Positions 1-10,459 of a stretch of 64,000 bases of DNA are shown here, in pieces. Position numbers and translations under genes: made by a program. Numbering within the stretch: the stretch's first letter is position 1; every line of letters begins with the position of its first letter. A model generated the notes under the pieces. That model saw only the letters and a list, made by a program, of their open reading frames with translations. It was not told the origin of the DNA and did no database searches. The stretch is from Arenicola marina (lineage: Eukaryota; Annelida; Polychaeta; Arenicolidae), in assembly GCA_964019135.1 (NCBI GenBank), contig OZ025255.1, forward strand, positions 19,879,708-19,943,707, given 5' to 3'.

Positions 1-3000
1 CTGTGGTGCCCTCAGTCCATACCGTGGTGCTCCCAGTCCATACCGTGGTGCTTCCAGTCCATACTGTGGTGCCCTCAGTCCATACCTTGGCGCTCCCAGT
101 CCATACCGTGGTGCTCCCAGTCCATACCGTGGTGCTACCAGTCCATATCGTGGTGCCCTCAGTCCATACCTTGGCGCTCCCAGTCCATACCGCGGTGCTC
201 CCAGTCCATACTGTGGTGCCCCCAGTCCATACCTTGGCGCTCCCAGTCCATACCGTGGTGCTCCCAGTCTATACCGTGGTGCTCCCAGTCCATACCTTGG
301 CGCTCCCAGACCATACCGTGGTGCTCCCAGACCATACCGTGGTGCTCCCAGTCCATACCGTGGTGCTCTCAGTCCATACCGTGGTGCTCCCAGTCCATAC
401 CGTGGTGCTCCCAGTCCATACCTTGGCGCTCCCAGACCATACCGTGGTGCCCCCAGTCCATACCTTGGCGCTCCCAGTCCATACCGTGGTGCTCCCAGTC
501 CATACCGTGGTGCTCCCAGTCCATACCTTGGCGCTCCCAGACCATACCGTGGTGCTCCCAGTCCATACCTTGGCGCTCCCAGACCATACCGTGGTGTCCC
601 CAGTCCATACCGTGGTGCTCCCAGTCCATACCTTGGCCCTCCCAGACCATACCGTGGTGCTCCCAGTCCATACCGTGGTGCTCCCAGTCCATACCGTGGT
701 GCTCCCAGTCCATACCGTGGTGCTCCCAGTCCATACCGTGGTGCTTCCAGTCCATACCGTGGTGCTCCCAGTCCATACCGTGGTGCTCCCAGTCCATACC
801 TTGGCGCTGCCAGTCCATACCGCGGTGCTCCCAGTCCATACCGTGGTGCTCCCAGTCCATACCGTGGTGCTCCCAGTCCATACTGTGATGCTCCCGGTCC
901 ATACCGTGGTGCTCCCAGTCCATACCTTGGCGCTCCCAGACCATACCGCGGTGCTCCCAGTCCATACCGTGGCGCTCCCAGTCCATACCGTGATGCTCCC
1001 AGTCCATACCGTGGTGCTCCCAGTCCATACCTTGGCGCTCCCAGACCATACCGTGGTGCTCCCAGTCCATACCTTGGCGCTCCCAGACCATACCGTGGTG
1101 TCCTCAGTCCATACCGTGGTGCTCCCAGTCCATACCTTGGCGCTCCCAGACCATACCGTGGTGCTCCCAGTCCATACCGTGGTGCTCCCAGTCCATACCG
1201 TGGTGCTCCCAGTCCATACCGTGGTGCTCCCAGTCCATACCGTGGTGCTTCCAGTCCATACTGTGGTGCCCCCAGTCCATACCTTGGCGCTCCCAGTCCA
1301 TACCGTGGTGCTCCCAGTCCATACCGTGGTGCTCCCAGTCCATACCGTGATGCTCCCGGTCCATACCGTGGTGCTCCCAGTCCATACCTTGGCGCTCCCA
1401 GTCCATGCCGCGGTGCTCCCAGTCCATACCGTGGTGCTCCCAGTCCATACCGTGGTGCTCCCAGTCCATACCGTGGTGCTCCCAGTCCATACCGTGGTGC
1501 CCCCAGTCCATACCTTGGCCCTCCCAGACCATACCGTGGTGCTCCCAGTCCATACCGTGGTGCTCCCAGACCATACCGTGGTGCTCCCAGTCCATACCGT
1601 GGTGCTCCCAGTCCATACCGTGGTGCTCCCAGTCCATACCGTGGTGTTCCCAGTCCATGCCGCGGTGCTCCCAGTCCATACCGTGGTGCTCCCAGTCCAT
1701 ACCGTGGTGTTCCCAGTCCATGCCGCGGTGCTCCCAGTCCATACCGTGGTGCTTCCAGTTCATACTGTGGTGCTCCCAGTCCATACCGTGGTGCTCCCAG
1801 TCCATACTGTGGTGCCCCCAGTCCATACCGTGGTTCTCCCAGTCCATACCGTGGTGCTTCCAGTCCATACTGTGGTGCCCTCAGTCGATACCTTGGCGCT
1901 CCCAGTCCATACCGTGGTGCTCCCAGTTCATACCGTGGTGCTACCAGTCCATACCTTGGCGCTCCCAGTCCATACCGTGGTGCTCCCAGTCCATACCGTG
2001 GTGCTACCAGTCCATATCGTGGTGCCCTCAGTCCATACCTTGGCGCTCCCAGTCCATACCGTGGTGCTCCCAGTCCATACCGTGGTGCTCCCAGTCCATA
2101 CCGTGGTGCTCCCAGTCCATACCGTGGTGCTCCCAGTCCATACCGTGGTGCTACCAGTCCATATCGTGGTGCCCTCAGTCGATACCTTGGCGCTCCCAGT
2201 CCATACCGCGGTGCTCCCAGTCCATACCGTGGCGCTCCCAGTCCATACCGTGGTGCCCCCAGTCCATGCCGCGGTGCTCCCAGTCCATACCGTGGTGCTC
2301 CCAGTCCATACTGTGGTGCTCCCAGTCCATACCGTGGTGCTTCCAGTTCATACTGTGGTGCCCTCAGTCCATACCGTGGTGCCCCCAGTCCATACCGTGG
2401 AGTCCACAGTCCATACCGTGGTGCTTCCAGTCCATACTGTGGTGCCCTCAGTCCATACCTTGGCGCTCCCAGTCCATACCGTGGTGCTCCCAGTCCATAC
2501 CGTGGTGCTCCCAGTCCATACCGTGGTGCTCCCAGTCCATGCCGCGGTGCTCCCAGTCCATACCGTGGTGCTTCCAGTCCATACTGTGGTGCCCTCAGTC
2601 CATACCGTGGTGCTCCCAGTCCATACCGTGGTGCTTCCAGTCCATACTGTGGTGCCCTCAGTCCATACCTTGGCGCTCCCAGTCCATACCGTGGTGCTCC
2701 CAGTCCATACCGTGGTGCTACCAGTCCATATCGTGGTGCCCTCAGTCCATACCTTGGCGCTCCAAGTCCATACCGTGGGGCTCCCAGTCCATACCGTGGT
2801 CCTCCCAGTCCATACCGTGGTGCTCCCAGTCCATACCGTGGTGCTCCCAGTCCATACCGTGGTGCTACCAGTCCATATCGTGGTGCCCTCAGTCCATACC
2901 TTGGCGCTCCTAGTCCATACCGCGGTGCTCCCAGTCCATACTGTGGTGCCCCCAGTCCATACCTTGGCGCTCCCAGTCCATACCGTGGTGCTCCCAGTCT

Positions 3001-5224
3001 ATACCGTGGTGCTCCCAGTCCATACCTTGGCGCTCCCAGACCATACCGTGGTGCTCCCAGACCATACCGTGGTGCTCCCAGTCCATACCGTGGTGCTCTC
3101 AGTCCATACCGTGGTGCTCCCAGTCCATACCGTGGTGCTCCCAGTCCATACCTTGGCGCTCCCAGACCATACCGTGGTGCCCCCAGTCCATACCTTGGCG
3201 CTCCCAGTCCATACCGTGGTGCTCCCAGTCCATACCGTGGTGCTCCCAGTCCATACCTTGGCGCTCCCAGACCATACCGTGGTGCTCCCAGTCCATACCT
3301 TGGCGCTCCCAGACCATACCGTGGTGTCCCCAGTCCATACCGTGGTGCTCCCAGTCCATACCTTGGCCCTCCCAGACCATACCGTGGTGCTCCCAGTCCA
3401 TACCGTGGTGCTCCCAGTCCATACCGTGGTGCTCCCAGTCCATACCGTGGTGCTCCCAGTCCATACCGTGGTGCTTCCAGTCCATACCGTGGTGCTCCCA
3501 GTCCATACCGTGGTGCTCCCAGTCCATGCCGCGGTGCTCCCAGTCCATACCGTGGTGCTTCCAGTCCATACTGTGGTGCCCTCAGTCCATACCGTGGTGC
3601 TCCCAGTCCATACCGTGGTGCTTCCAGTCCATACTGTGGTGCCCTCAGTCCATACCTTGGTGCTCCCAGTCCATACCGTGGTGCTCCCAGTCCATACCGT
3701 GGTGCTACCAGTCCATATCGTGGTGCCCTCAGTCCATACCTTGGCGCTCCAAGTCCATACCGTGGGGCTCCCAGTCCATACCGTGGTCCTCCCAGTCCAT
3801 ACCGTGGTGCTCCCAGTCCATACCGTGGTGCTCCCAGTCCATACCGTGGTGCTACCAGTCCATATCGTGCTGCCCTCAGTCCATACCTTGGCGCTCCTAG
3901 TCCATACCGCGGTGCTCCCAGTCCATACTGTGGTGCCCCCAGTCCATACCTTGGCGCTCCCAGTCCATACCGTGGTGCTCCCAGTCTATACCGTGGTGCT
4001 CCCAGTCCATACCTTGGCGCTCCCAGACCATACCGTGGTGCTCCCAGACCATACCGTGGTGCTCCCAGTCCATACCGTGGTGCTCTCAGTCCATACCGTG
4101 GTGCTCCCAGTCCATACCGTGGTGCTCCCAGTCCATACCTTGGCGCTCCCAGACCATACCGTGGTGCCCCCAGTCCATACCTTGGCGCTCCCAGTCCATA
4201 CCGTGGTGCTCCCAGTCCATACCGTGGTGCTCCCAGTCCATACCTTGGCGCTCCCAGACCATACCGTGGTGCTCCCAGTCCATACCTTGGCGCTCCCAGA
4301 CCATACCGTGGTGTCCCCAGTCCATACCGTGGTGCTCCCAGTCCATACCTTGGCCCTCCCAGACCATACCGTGGTGCTCCCAGTCCATACCGTGGTGCTC
4401 CCAGTCCATACCGTGGTGCTCCCAGTCCATACCGTGGTGCTCCCAGTCCATACCGTGGTGCTTCCAGGCCATACCGTGGTGCTCCCAGTCCATACCGTGG
4501 TGCTCCCAGTCCATACCTTGGCGCTGCCAGTCCATACCGCGGTGCTCCCAGTCCATACCGTGGTGCTCCCAGTCCATACCGTGGTGCTCCCAGTCCATAC
4601 TGTGATGCTCCCGGTCCATACCGTGGTGCTCCCAGTCCATACCTTAACGCTCCCAGTCCATACCGTGGTGCTCCCTGTCCATACCGTGGTGCTCCCAGTC
4701 CATAACGTGGTGCTCCCAGTCCATACCGTGGTGCTCCCAGTCCATACCGTGGTGCTTCCAGTCCATACTGTGGTGCCCCCAGTCCATACCTTGGCGCTCC
4801 CAGTCCATACCGTGGTGCTCCCAGTACATACCGTGGTGCTCCCAGTCCGTACCTTGGCGCTCCCAGACCATACCGTGGTGCTCCCAGTTCATACCGTGGT
4901 GCTCCCAGTCCATACCGTGGTGCTCCCAGTCCATACGTTGGCGCTCCCAGTCCATACCGCGGTGCTCCCAGTCCATACCGTGGCGCTCCCAGTCCATACC
5001 GTGATGCTCCCGGTCCATACCGTGGTGCCCCCAGTCCATACCTTGGCGCTCCCAGTCCATACCTTGGCGCTCCCAGTCCATACCGTGGTGCTCCCAGTCC
5101 ATACCTTGGCGCTCCCAGACTATACCTTGGCGCTCCCAAGCGCATACCGTGGTGCCTCCAGTCCATCCCGTTGTGCTCCCAGTCCATACCGTGGTACTGC
5201 CAGTCCATACCGCGGTGCCCCCAG
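1..5224. repeat. 21-bp satellite array, left arm
   Basis: About 249 tandem copies of a 21-bp unit whose core reads CCCAGTCCATACCGTGG followed by TGCT. The array runs off the left edge of the window. Common variants are CCTTGGCGCT in place of CCGTGGTGCT, and CAGACCATA or CAGTCTATA in place of CAGTCCATA. The variants form higher-order blocks: the rare CAGTCTATA marker sits at 265, 2995 and 3982, offsets of 130 and 47 monomers exactly. Because 21 is divisible by three and the unit lacks stops in several frames, very long frames are open on both strands, with seven-residue periods such as VHTVVLP on plus and MDWEHHG on minus. I see no splice, start or composition evidence that these are translated. 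The array resumes at 8690 beyond an inserted LINE. Confidence 0.97.
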
Positions 5225-5253
5225 CTTTTTTTTTTTTTTTTTTTCATATAAGC

Positions 5254-5259
5254 TTTATT
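5254..5259 (-). promoter_or_regulatory. LINE polyadenylation signal AATAAA
   Basis: AATAAA on the minus strand, nine bases before the 19-A tail. It defines the 3' end of the inserted element and indicates that a polyadenylated transcript was reverse transcribed. Confidence 0.8.
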
Positions 5260-5383
5260 TCTTTATAGAGGTTTGCAACAACGTACAAAACATGCGAATG
5301 CTCACCTCTTGGTAAATGTACAAAAGTGATGAAGCCTGGAAAAAATATACATGTTATTGATGAACAGATTTCCTTATTTATAT

Positions 5384-8300
5384 TCAAAAACGCTTGCTGT
5401 CGAGTATGTAAGTATGGATTAATTCAAACAGTTCAACATTACATTCATACGGGAGGAGGTCACTTCCATGCAAAAGTATTAAATCGAGATCATTGGTGTC
5501 GCGTTTTGACAAAGGTGGTAGAGTAATATGCAAGTTTGAATCCGAGAACAGTGGACCCAGCGCTCCCAATAGCCTGGCACGTTGAGCAACAAGTTGGGGA
5601 CACTTCAGAAAGAAATGAACCGAATTTTCAGGTTTCGTTCCACATAGAGGGCAATCGTCAAAGTCAATAAAATTAAATTTCTTGCGATGGGAGTTTAGAG
5701 CACTGAGTCCCATCCTCATGCGGGCATGCTGCACCGAACCGCGGTTATTGGTGATATCATACAGTTTGTTATGTTTGTAAGGATGGGAGCGTTTAAGCTT
5801 GGTTCTGAATGCATCATGGGTAACTAAATGTTTCGTATCGCTTGGGAGAGAGTTCCAAAGGCTGGACGCATACCAGAAAAACGATTGTTTGACATAAGTC
5901 TTGGTGGTCCTAGGAATAGCGAGATCGTTTGTGTTGCGCAAGAAATGTGAAGAGACATCTCTGACAAAGGGCGGCAATAGGCTTCGGAGATATGGGGGGG
6001 TTGAGCCATGAATTATTTTGTGCAGATGGCAGAGAGCAAAGTATCGACGTCGAATGGACATAGGTTCGATTCCCGTTTCATGGAGCAACTTTTCCTGAGA
6101 TGTATGACGATAGGCGTTCGTGACGCCAAGTAGACAGTGGCGCTGGACCTGTTCGAGCAAGTTCGCCTGATCTTTTGTCAAATTCCCTCCATAGACAGCG
6201 CAGCTATATTCAAGCTGGGGTCTTACATAGGATTTGTACATGAGGAGCTTAGCCTTTCTATCAACAGTTCGAGATATTTTGCTCAAGAGATTCGCAGCCC
6301 TTGAAGCTTTGGCAGTTACTTCCAAGATATGCTTCCCCCATGACATGGTATCGGTTAGCCACATGCCTAAGTGGCAGTGGCTAGACACTCGCTCAATGGG
6401 GGTTCCATCGAAGAGTAAAGCAATGTCAGTCGGTGTGTCAATCTTTTTGCTTATTAGCATGTATTTCGTTTTACTAGCATTGAACTGAACACGCCACTGA
6501 GCTCCCCAATTTGCAATGCGACGCAAGTCTTCGTTAACCAGGTCTACATCAGCAGGGGTCTGAAGAGCCTTGAGCAAAGAAGTGTCGTCTGCGAATAGGA
6601 ATGGGTCAGACTTCAAATCGTCCACGAGATCGTTAGCAAATATAAGATACAAAAGAGGTCCCAAAATCGAACCTTGGGGAACACCCGAGTTAATTTCTTT
6701 CCATTCTGAATGAGTCCCGCTAATTACCACCCTTTGCGATCGACCAGTAAGATAGCTGTGGAACCATTGTAACAGTGTTCCGCAGATTCCAAAAGACTCC
6801 AGCTTGTGTAATAGTCCATAGTGGTACACTCTGTCGAAAGCTTTGGATACATCTAAAAACACTAGGAGAACATCTTCGTTGGCTTCTAGGCCCTTATAAA
6901 TCTGTTGCACCAGGTAAAGCAGCTGATTAGTTGTGGACTCGTTCTTTTTAAACCCGGCGTTACGCCATGTTAGGAGCCCGCAAGCCACACAGTATTCATA
7001 CAATTCGTTAAATATAATCCTCTCCATAACTTTACCGACACAAGACAGTAACGATATAGGACGATAATTTTCTTTATGTTGTCTGTTAGATTTCTTAAAG
7101 ACCGGTATTACGTTGGCGATCTTCCAGGTAGAAGGAAAAGAACAGGATTGCATCGACTTGTTAAATAAGTCGGAAAGCGGTTTGGCCATTACCTCAGCAG
7201 TTTCCTTGAGAATTCTATTACCAATTAGATCTGGACCACAAGCCTTATTAATCTGGAGCTGCTTCAGGACAGAATATACTTTCACAGGGGTGAAGCAAAT
7301 TTCAGTAATTCGATAATCGGTTTTAAAAGACAAAGGAGGCAACGCAAACCCCTCTGGGGGTTCGGCTAGAGTGGAATTTCCCGCGAAGTATTCATTGAGG
7401 GCAGATGCCTTTGCCAGCGGGGAGGCGTGGACTACCCCTTGGTCAATAATAGGAGGTATCTCGGTTATAGTTTTCCCAAAGAGGAAACATTTACACAGTT
7501 TATGATACTCTTTTCCAGATAGGCTGGGATCCTGTAGTCTACCCAAAAGTCTTGAGTGATACAAGGTTTTAGCTTCATTAATACTGGCCCTAGCTTCTGT
7601 ACGCACGTGGCGATATTCTTCATACAGTACAGGGGATGGCGATTGCTTGTGTCTTTTATACAGTTTATCACGTTTGCTTAGTAAGAACCTTATATGTGTA
7701 GACATCCATGGTTTATCACTAGGTCTAACAGTGATTTGTTTGTTTGGGATGTGTGTGGTTACCAATTCCATGAAGAGTCCCAGGCAGTAGTCAGCGCAAT
7801 CGTTAACATCATCGTAACGACTCCCAACATCCCACGGGGCCAAAGACAGGGCATAGCGCAGGGAAATATAGTCGGCGGCATAGTAATTAAAGATAGACCG
7901 CTTGAAGGCTTTCAGGCGAGGTACAGAAAAGTTTAGGTCGCAGAAGACTCCATGATGGTCGCTATTGCCAATAGGCATAGAGGTGCCAGAGTTGGCAACA
8001 TACCCGGGCGAGTCAGTGATGACCAAATCCAGCAGAGTTTCTGTAGTGGCCGTGATCCTAGTTGGCTCATTGATAAGTTGTTCAAAGGCGTTACACTTGA
8101 GGATGTTGACTAGACGATTGTGAAGCTCACTATCAGTGTGATTAGAGTAAAACGTTCTGCACCTGTCGTTGAAGTCACCTGTCAACACTATGGCTTTAGT
8201 GCTTTCTGACGAAGCCAGGGCTATAGAATTCTCCAGCGAGGATAGGAAAACTGCCTTTTCCCTCTCGTTCGCCCCATTAGGTCTGTAATAAGCACCAATA

Positions 8301-8677
8301 AGAACTTTGCCACTGGGCAATTGCGCTTCAAACCATAGAGATTCAATATCATTGTGTTCAAGATCAGTTCGACGCAAAACAGCTAAGTCACCTCTAATAT
8401 AGGCCATGACACCACCACCGTGCCGCTGCCGATCGCGCCGATGTATAACGTAATTTTCAATATGTATGGCTGAGTCTGGTATGGTGTGATCGAGCCACGA
8501 CTCAGAAATAGTGATTATGTCAGTCTTTAGATCGAGAACCTGCTGCTTATAAATCTCATCAACCTTGATATATTTGTCGCCATGGAGGACAGGACAGGGT
8601 GACACCTCGCTCAACAAACTACGAACATTCACATGGCTGATACGTAAGATCGGACCTGGGTTGGGACCTGGATTGGG
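5384..8677 (-). CDS. LINE endonuclease-reverse transcriptase (ORF2-like, 5' truncated)
   Basis: About 1,098 codons without a stop, ending at 5384. The protein nicks target DNA and copies element RNA by target-primed reverse transcription. The endonuclease comes first: NVRSLL near 8615, the GDFND catalytic motif near 8170 and SDHHG near 7955. The reverse transcriptase follows: YRPISLLSC near 7050, the FLDVSKAFDR palm motif near 6850, GVPQGSILGP near 6670 and the catalytic FADD near 6590. A C-terminal CPLCGT...H...C motif near 5650 resembles the zinc-knuckle-like tail of related elements. The element's first residues are a doubled NPGP, the end of a 2A-like peptide known upstream of the endonuclease in some APE-type elements; the preceding DxEx residues are absent. 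The frame continues upstream without a stop into the satellite, whose ATG at 8690-8692 is the nearest start. Retained openness suggests a young insertion. Confidence 0.92.
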   Translation of the reverse strand, partial: PNPGPNPGPILRISHVNVRSLLSEVSPCPVLHGDKYIKVDEIYKQQVLDLKTDIITISESWLDHTIPDSAIHIENYVIHRRDRQRHGGGVMAYIRGDLAVLRRTDLEHNDIESLWFEAQLPSGKVLIGAYYRPNGANEREKAVFLSSLENSIALASSESTKAIVLTGDFNDRCRTFYSNHTDSELHNRLVNILKCNAFEQLINEPTRITATTETLLDLVITDSPGYVANSGTSMPIGNSDHHGVFCDLNFSVPRLKAFKRSIFNYYAADYISLRYALSLAPWDVGSRYDDVNDCADYCLGLFMELVTTHIPNKQITVRPSDKPWMSTHIRFLLSKRDKLYKRHKQSPSPVLYEEYRHVRTEARASINEAKTLYHSRLLGRLQDPSLSGKEYHKLCKCFLFGKTITEIPPIIDQGVVHASPLAKASALNEYFAGNSTLAEPPEGFALPPLSFKTDYRITEICFTPVKVYSVLKQLQINKACGPDLIGNRILKETAEVMAKPLSDLFNKSMQSCSFPSTWKIANVIPVFKKSNRQHKENYRPISLLSCVGKVMERIIFNELYEYCVACGLLTWRNAGFKKNESTTNQLLYLVQQIYKGLEANEDVLLVFLDVSKAFDRVYHYGLLHKLESFGICGTLLQWFHSYLTGRSQRVVISGTHSEWKEINSGVPQGSILGPLLYLIFANDLVDDLKSDPFLFADDTSLLKALQTPADVDLVNEDLRRIANWGAQWRVQFNASKTKYMLISKKIDTPTDIALLFDGTPIERVSSHCHLGMWLTDTMSWGKHILEVTAKASRAANLLSKISRTVDRKAKLLMYKSYVRPQLEYSCAVYGGNLTKDQANLLEQVQRHCLLGVTNAYRHTSQEKLLHETGIEPMSIRRRYFALCHLHKIIHGSTPPYLRSLLPPFVRDVSSHFLRNTNDLAIPRTTKTYVKQSFFWYASSLWNSLPSDTKHLVTHDAFRTKLKRSHPYKHNKLYDITNNRGSVQHARMRMGLSALNSHRKKFNFIDFDDCPLCGTKPENSVHFFLKCPQLVAQRARLLGALGPLFSDSNLHITLPPLSKRDTNDLDLILLHGSDLLPYECNVELFELIHTYILDSKRF

Positions 8678-8689
8678 ATGCCCCCAGCT

Positions 8690-9860
8690 CATAACGTGGT
8701 GCTCCCAGTCCATACCGTGGTGCTCCCAGTCCATACTGTGGTGCTCCCAGTCCATACCGTGGTGCTCCCAGTCCATACCGTGGTGCTCCCAGTCCATACC
8801 GTGATGCTCCCGGTTCATACCGTGGTGCTCCCAGTCCATACCGTGATGCTGTCAGTCCATACCGTGGTGCTCCCAGTCCATACCGTGATGCTCCCGGTTC
8901 ATACCGTGGTGCTCCCAGTCCATACTGTGGTGCTCCCAGTCCATACCGTGGTGCTCCCAGTCCATACCGTGGTGCTCCCAGTCCATATCGTGGTGCTCCC
9001 AGTCCATACCGTGATGCTCCCGGTTCATACCGTGGTGCTCCCAGTCCATACCGTGGTGCTCCCAGTCCATACCGTGGTGCTCCCAGTCCATACCGTCGTG
9101 CTCCCAGTCCATACCTTGGCGCTCCCAGTCCATACCGTGGCGCTCCCAGTCCATACCGTGGTGCTGTCAGTTCATACCGTGGTGCCCCCAGTCCATACCG
9201 TGGTGCTCCCAGTCCATACCGTGGTGCTGTCAGTTCATACCGTGGTGCCCCCAGTCCATACCGTGGTGCTCCCAGTCCATACCGTGGTGCTCCCAGTCCA
9301 TACCGTGGTGCTCCCAGTCCATACCGTGGTGCTCCCAGTCCATACCGTGGTGCTCCCAGTCCATACCGTGGTGCTCCCAGTCCATACCGTGGTGCCCCCA
9401 GTCCATACCGTGGCGCTCCCGGTTCATACCGTGGTGCTCCCAGTCCATACCGTGGTGCTCCCAGTCCATACCGTGGCGCTCCCAGACCATACCGTGGTGC
9501 TCCCTGTCCATACCGTGGTGCTCCCAGTCCATACCGTGGCGCTCCCAGACCATACCGTGGTGCTCCCTGTCCATACCGTGGTGCTCCCAGTCCATACCCT
9601 GGTGTTGTCAGTCCATACCATGGTTCTCCCAGTCCATACCGTGGTGCTCCCAGTCCATACCGTGGTGCTTACTGTCCATACCGTGGTGCTCCCAGTCCAT
9701 ACCGCGGTGCTCCCAGTCCATACCGCGGTCCCCCAGTCCATACCGTGGTGCTCCCAGTCCATACCGCGGTGCTCCCAGTCCATAGAGTGGTGCTCCCTGT
9801 TCATACCTTGGTGCTTCCTGGTCATACCGTGGTGGTTCCCAGTCCATACTGCAGTGTTCC
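8690..9860. repeat. 21-bp satellite array, right arm
   Basis: About 56 further copies of the same 21-bp unit as 1-5224, resuming directly after the LINE target-site duplication. Here the unit is mostly the CCGTGGTGCT form, with local variants such as GTGATGCTCCCGGTTCATA and GTGCTGTCAGTTCATA. A one-base loss near 9727 shifts phase, and the last few units (9780-9860) decay, as expected at an array edge. Confidence 0.96.
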
Positions 9861-10112
9861 TATCCGTAGGCAGTGCCCGATTCTATTCTGTGTCGCCTAG
9901 AAAAACTCGTATACCAAATGAGCCACATTCTGAGCCATCCTTTGTAAAAATCTGTAAGACAATTACTGATGCGGCTTTAGTAACTCGTGATGTCTGGTTG
10001 TGACTACGAGGACTCATCCGGTATATAACCCCAAATATAATGAATTAATGGAATGGGATATACATTACATATTACTTATATATATATGTATATAAAATAC
10101 ACATTATTTCAG
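9861..10112. other. Intron sequence upstream of the terminal exon
   Basis: Unique AT-rich sequence between the satellite edge and the exon at 10113. It includes a short TA-rich run at 10074-10095 and ends in TTATTTCAG, a good 3' splice acceptor. I see no exon in it. Confidence 0.5.
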
Positions 10113-10459
10113 AAGTCCTGGGTTCTACTTCCTCATCTTCTACCGTGCCACCTGTCTGGCTGTACGTCGCACTAGGCCTTCTCGTGGCTGTTGTCATCGC
10201 AATGGGTGTTGTCATATTCATGCTGTGGCGCCACCGTGCGAGTAAGAATGACACCAACAACACAGCAACTGCCTCCCGCCCTCTGGATCCTCATCCGGGT
10301 TCTGAAAGAGCCATCCCTGCCAGTTCTGCAGTCGTCTCGTGGGAAGTGAGACCCACAGACCCTGAGGTGTGTGCCGCACCGGCCGACCCACAATACGAAA
10401 ACATTAAGATCTACACCAATTGGAAGGCGGCGCAGAGAGTGTATGAGAAGGTGCAATAG
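10113..10459 (+). CDS. Terminal exon of a single-pass membrane receptor-like gene
   Basis: The exon opens after the acceptor TTATTTCAG and stays open in the frame entered with two bases (phase 1) for 114 residues to a TAG at 10457-10459. It encodes a Ser/Thr-rich stalk (LGSTSSSSTVPP), a hydrophobic helix of about 25 residues starting near 10157 (VWLYVALGLLVAVVIAMGVV and onward), a basic stop-transfer (WRHR) and a 70-residue cytoplasmic tail. The tail carries QYENIKIY and YEKV. YEN followed by I fits the pYxN pattern bound by Grb2-type SH2 domains. There is no phosphatase or kinase domain. The phase-1 entry resembles that of the transmembrane exon of the gene at 47432-59074, so this may be the end of a related receptor with an EGF-like ectodomain, but that is inference. 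Upstream exons are not in the window unless hidden far to the left. Confidence 0.72.

Larger units (their letters stand above)
5225..8678 (-). mobile_element. 5'-truncated APE-type LINE inserted in the 21-bp satellite
   Basis: Non-LTR retrotransposon on the minus strand, about 3.45 kb. Its 3' end lies on the left: an AATAAA signal followed about 10 bases later by a 19-A tail (T-run at 5226-5244). Its 5' end is at about 8678, where coding sequence abruptly gives way to satellite. The 11-bp sequence TGCCCCCAGCT occurs at 5216-5226 and again at 8679-8689, as expected of a target-site duplication. Nine of these bases are also normal satellite sequence, so the exact duplication length is uncertain. 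The encoded protein has an N-terminal apurinic-type endonuclease, a reverse transcriptase and a C-terminal cysteine-histidine motif, which places it in the Jockey/CR1/L2 group. I cannot assign the clade by eye. The missing 5' part would hold ORF1 and the promoter. Confidence 0.93.

Noticed and set aside
3..5315. Giant repetitive protein encoded by the 21-bp satellite
   Set aside because: Several frames on both strands are open simultaneously and none has splice, start or domain support. The frame runs past the satellite edge into the LINE tail.
10172..10456. Minus-strand open frame of 94 codons
   Set aside because: It is the antisense shadow of the transmembrane terminal exon, which has an acceptor, hydrophobic helix and stop in the sense direction.
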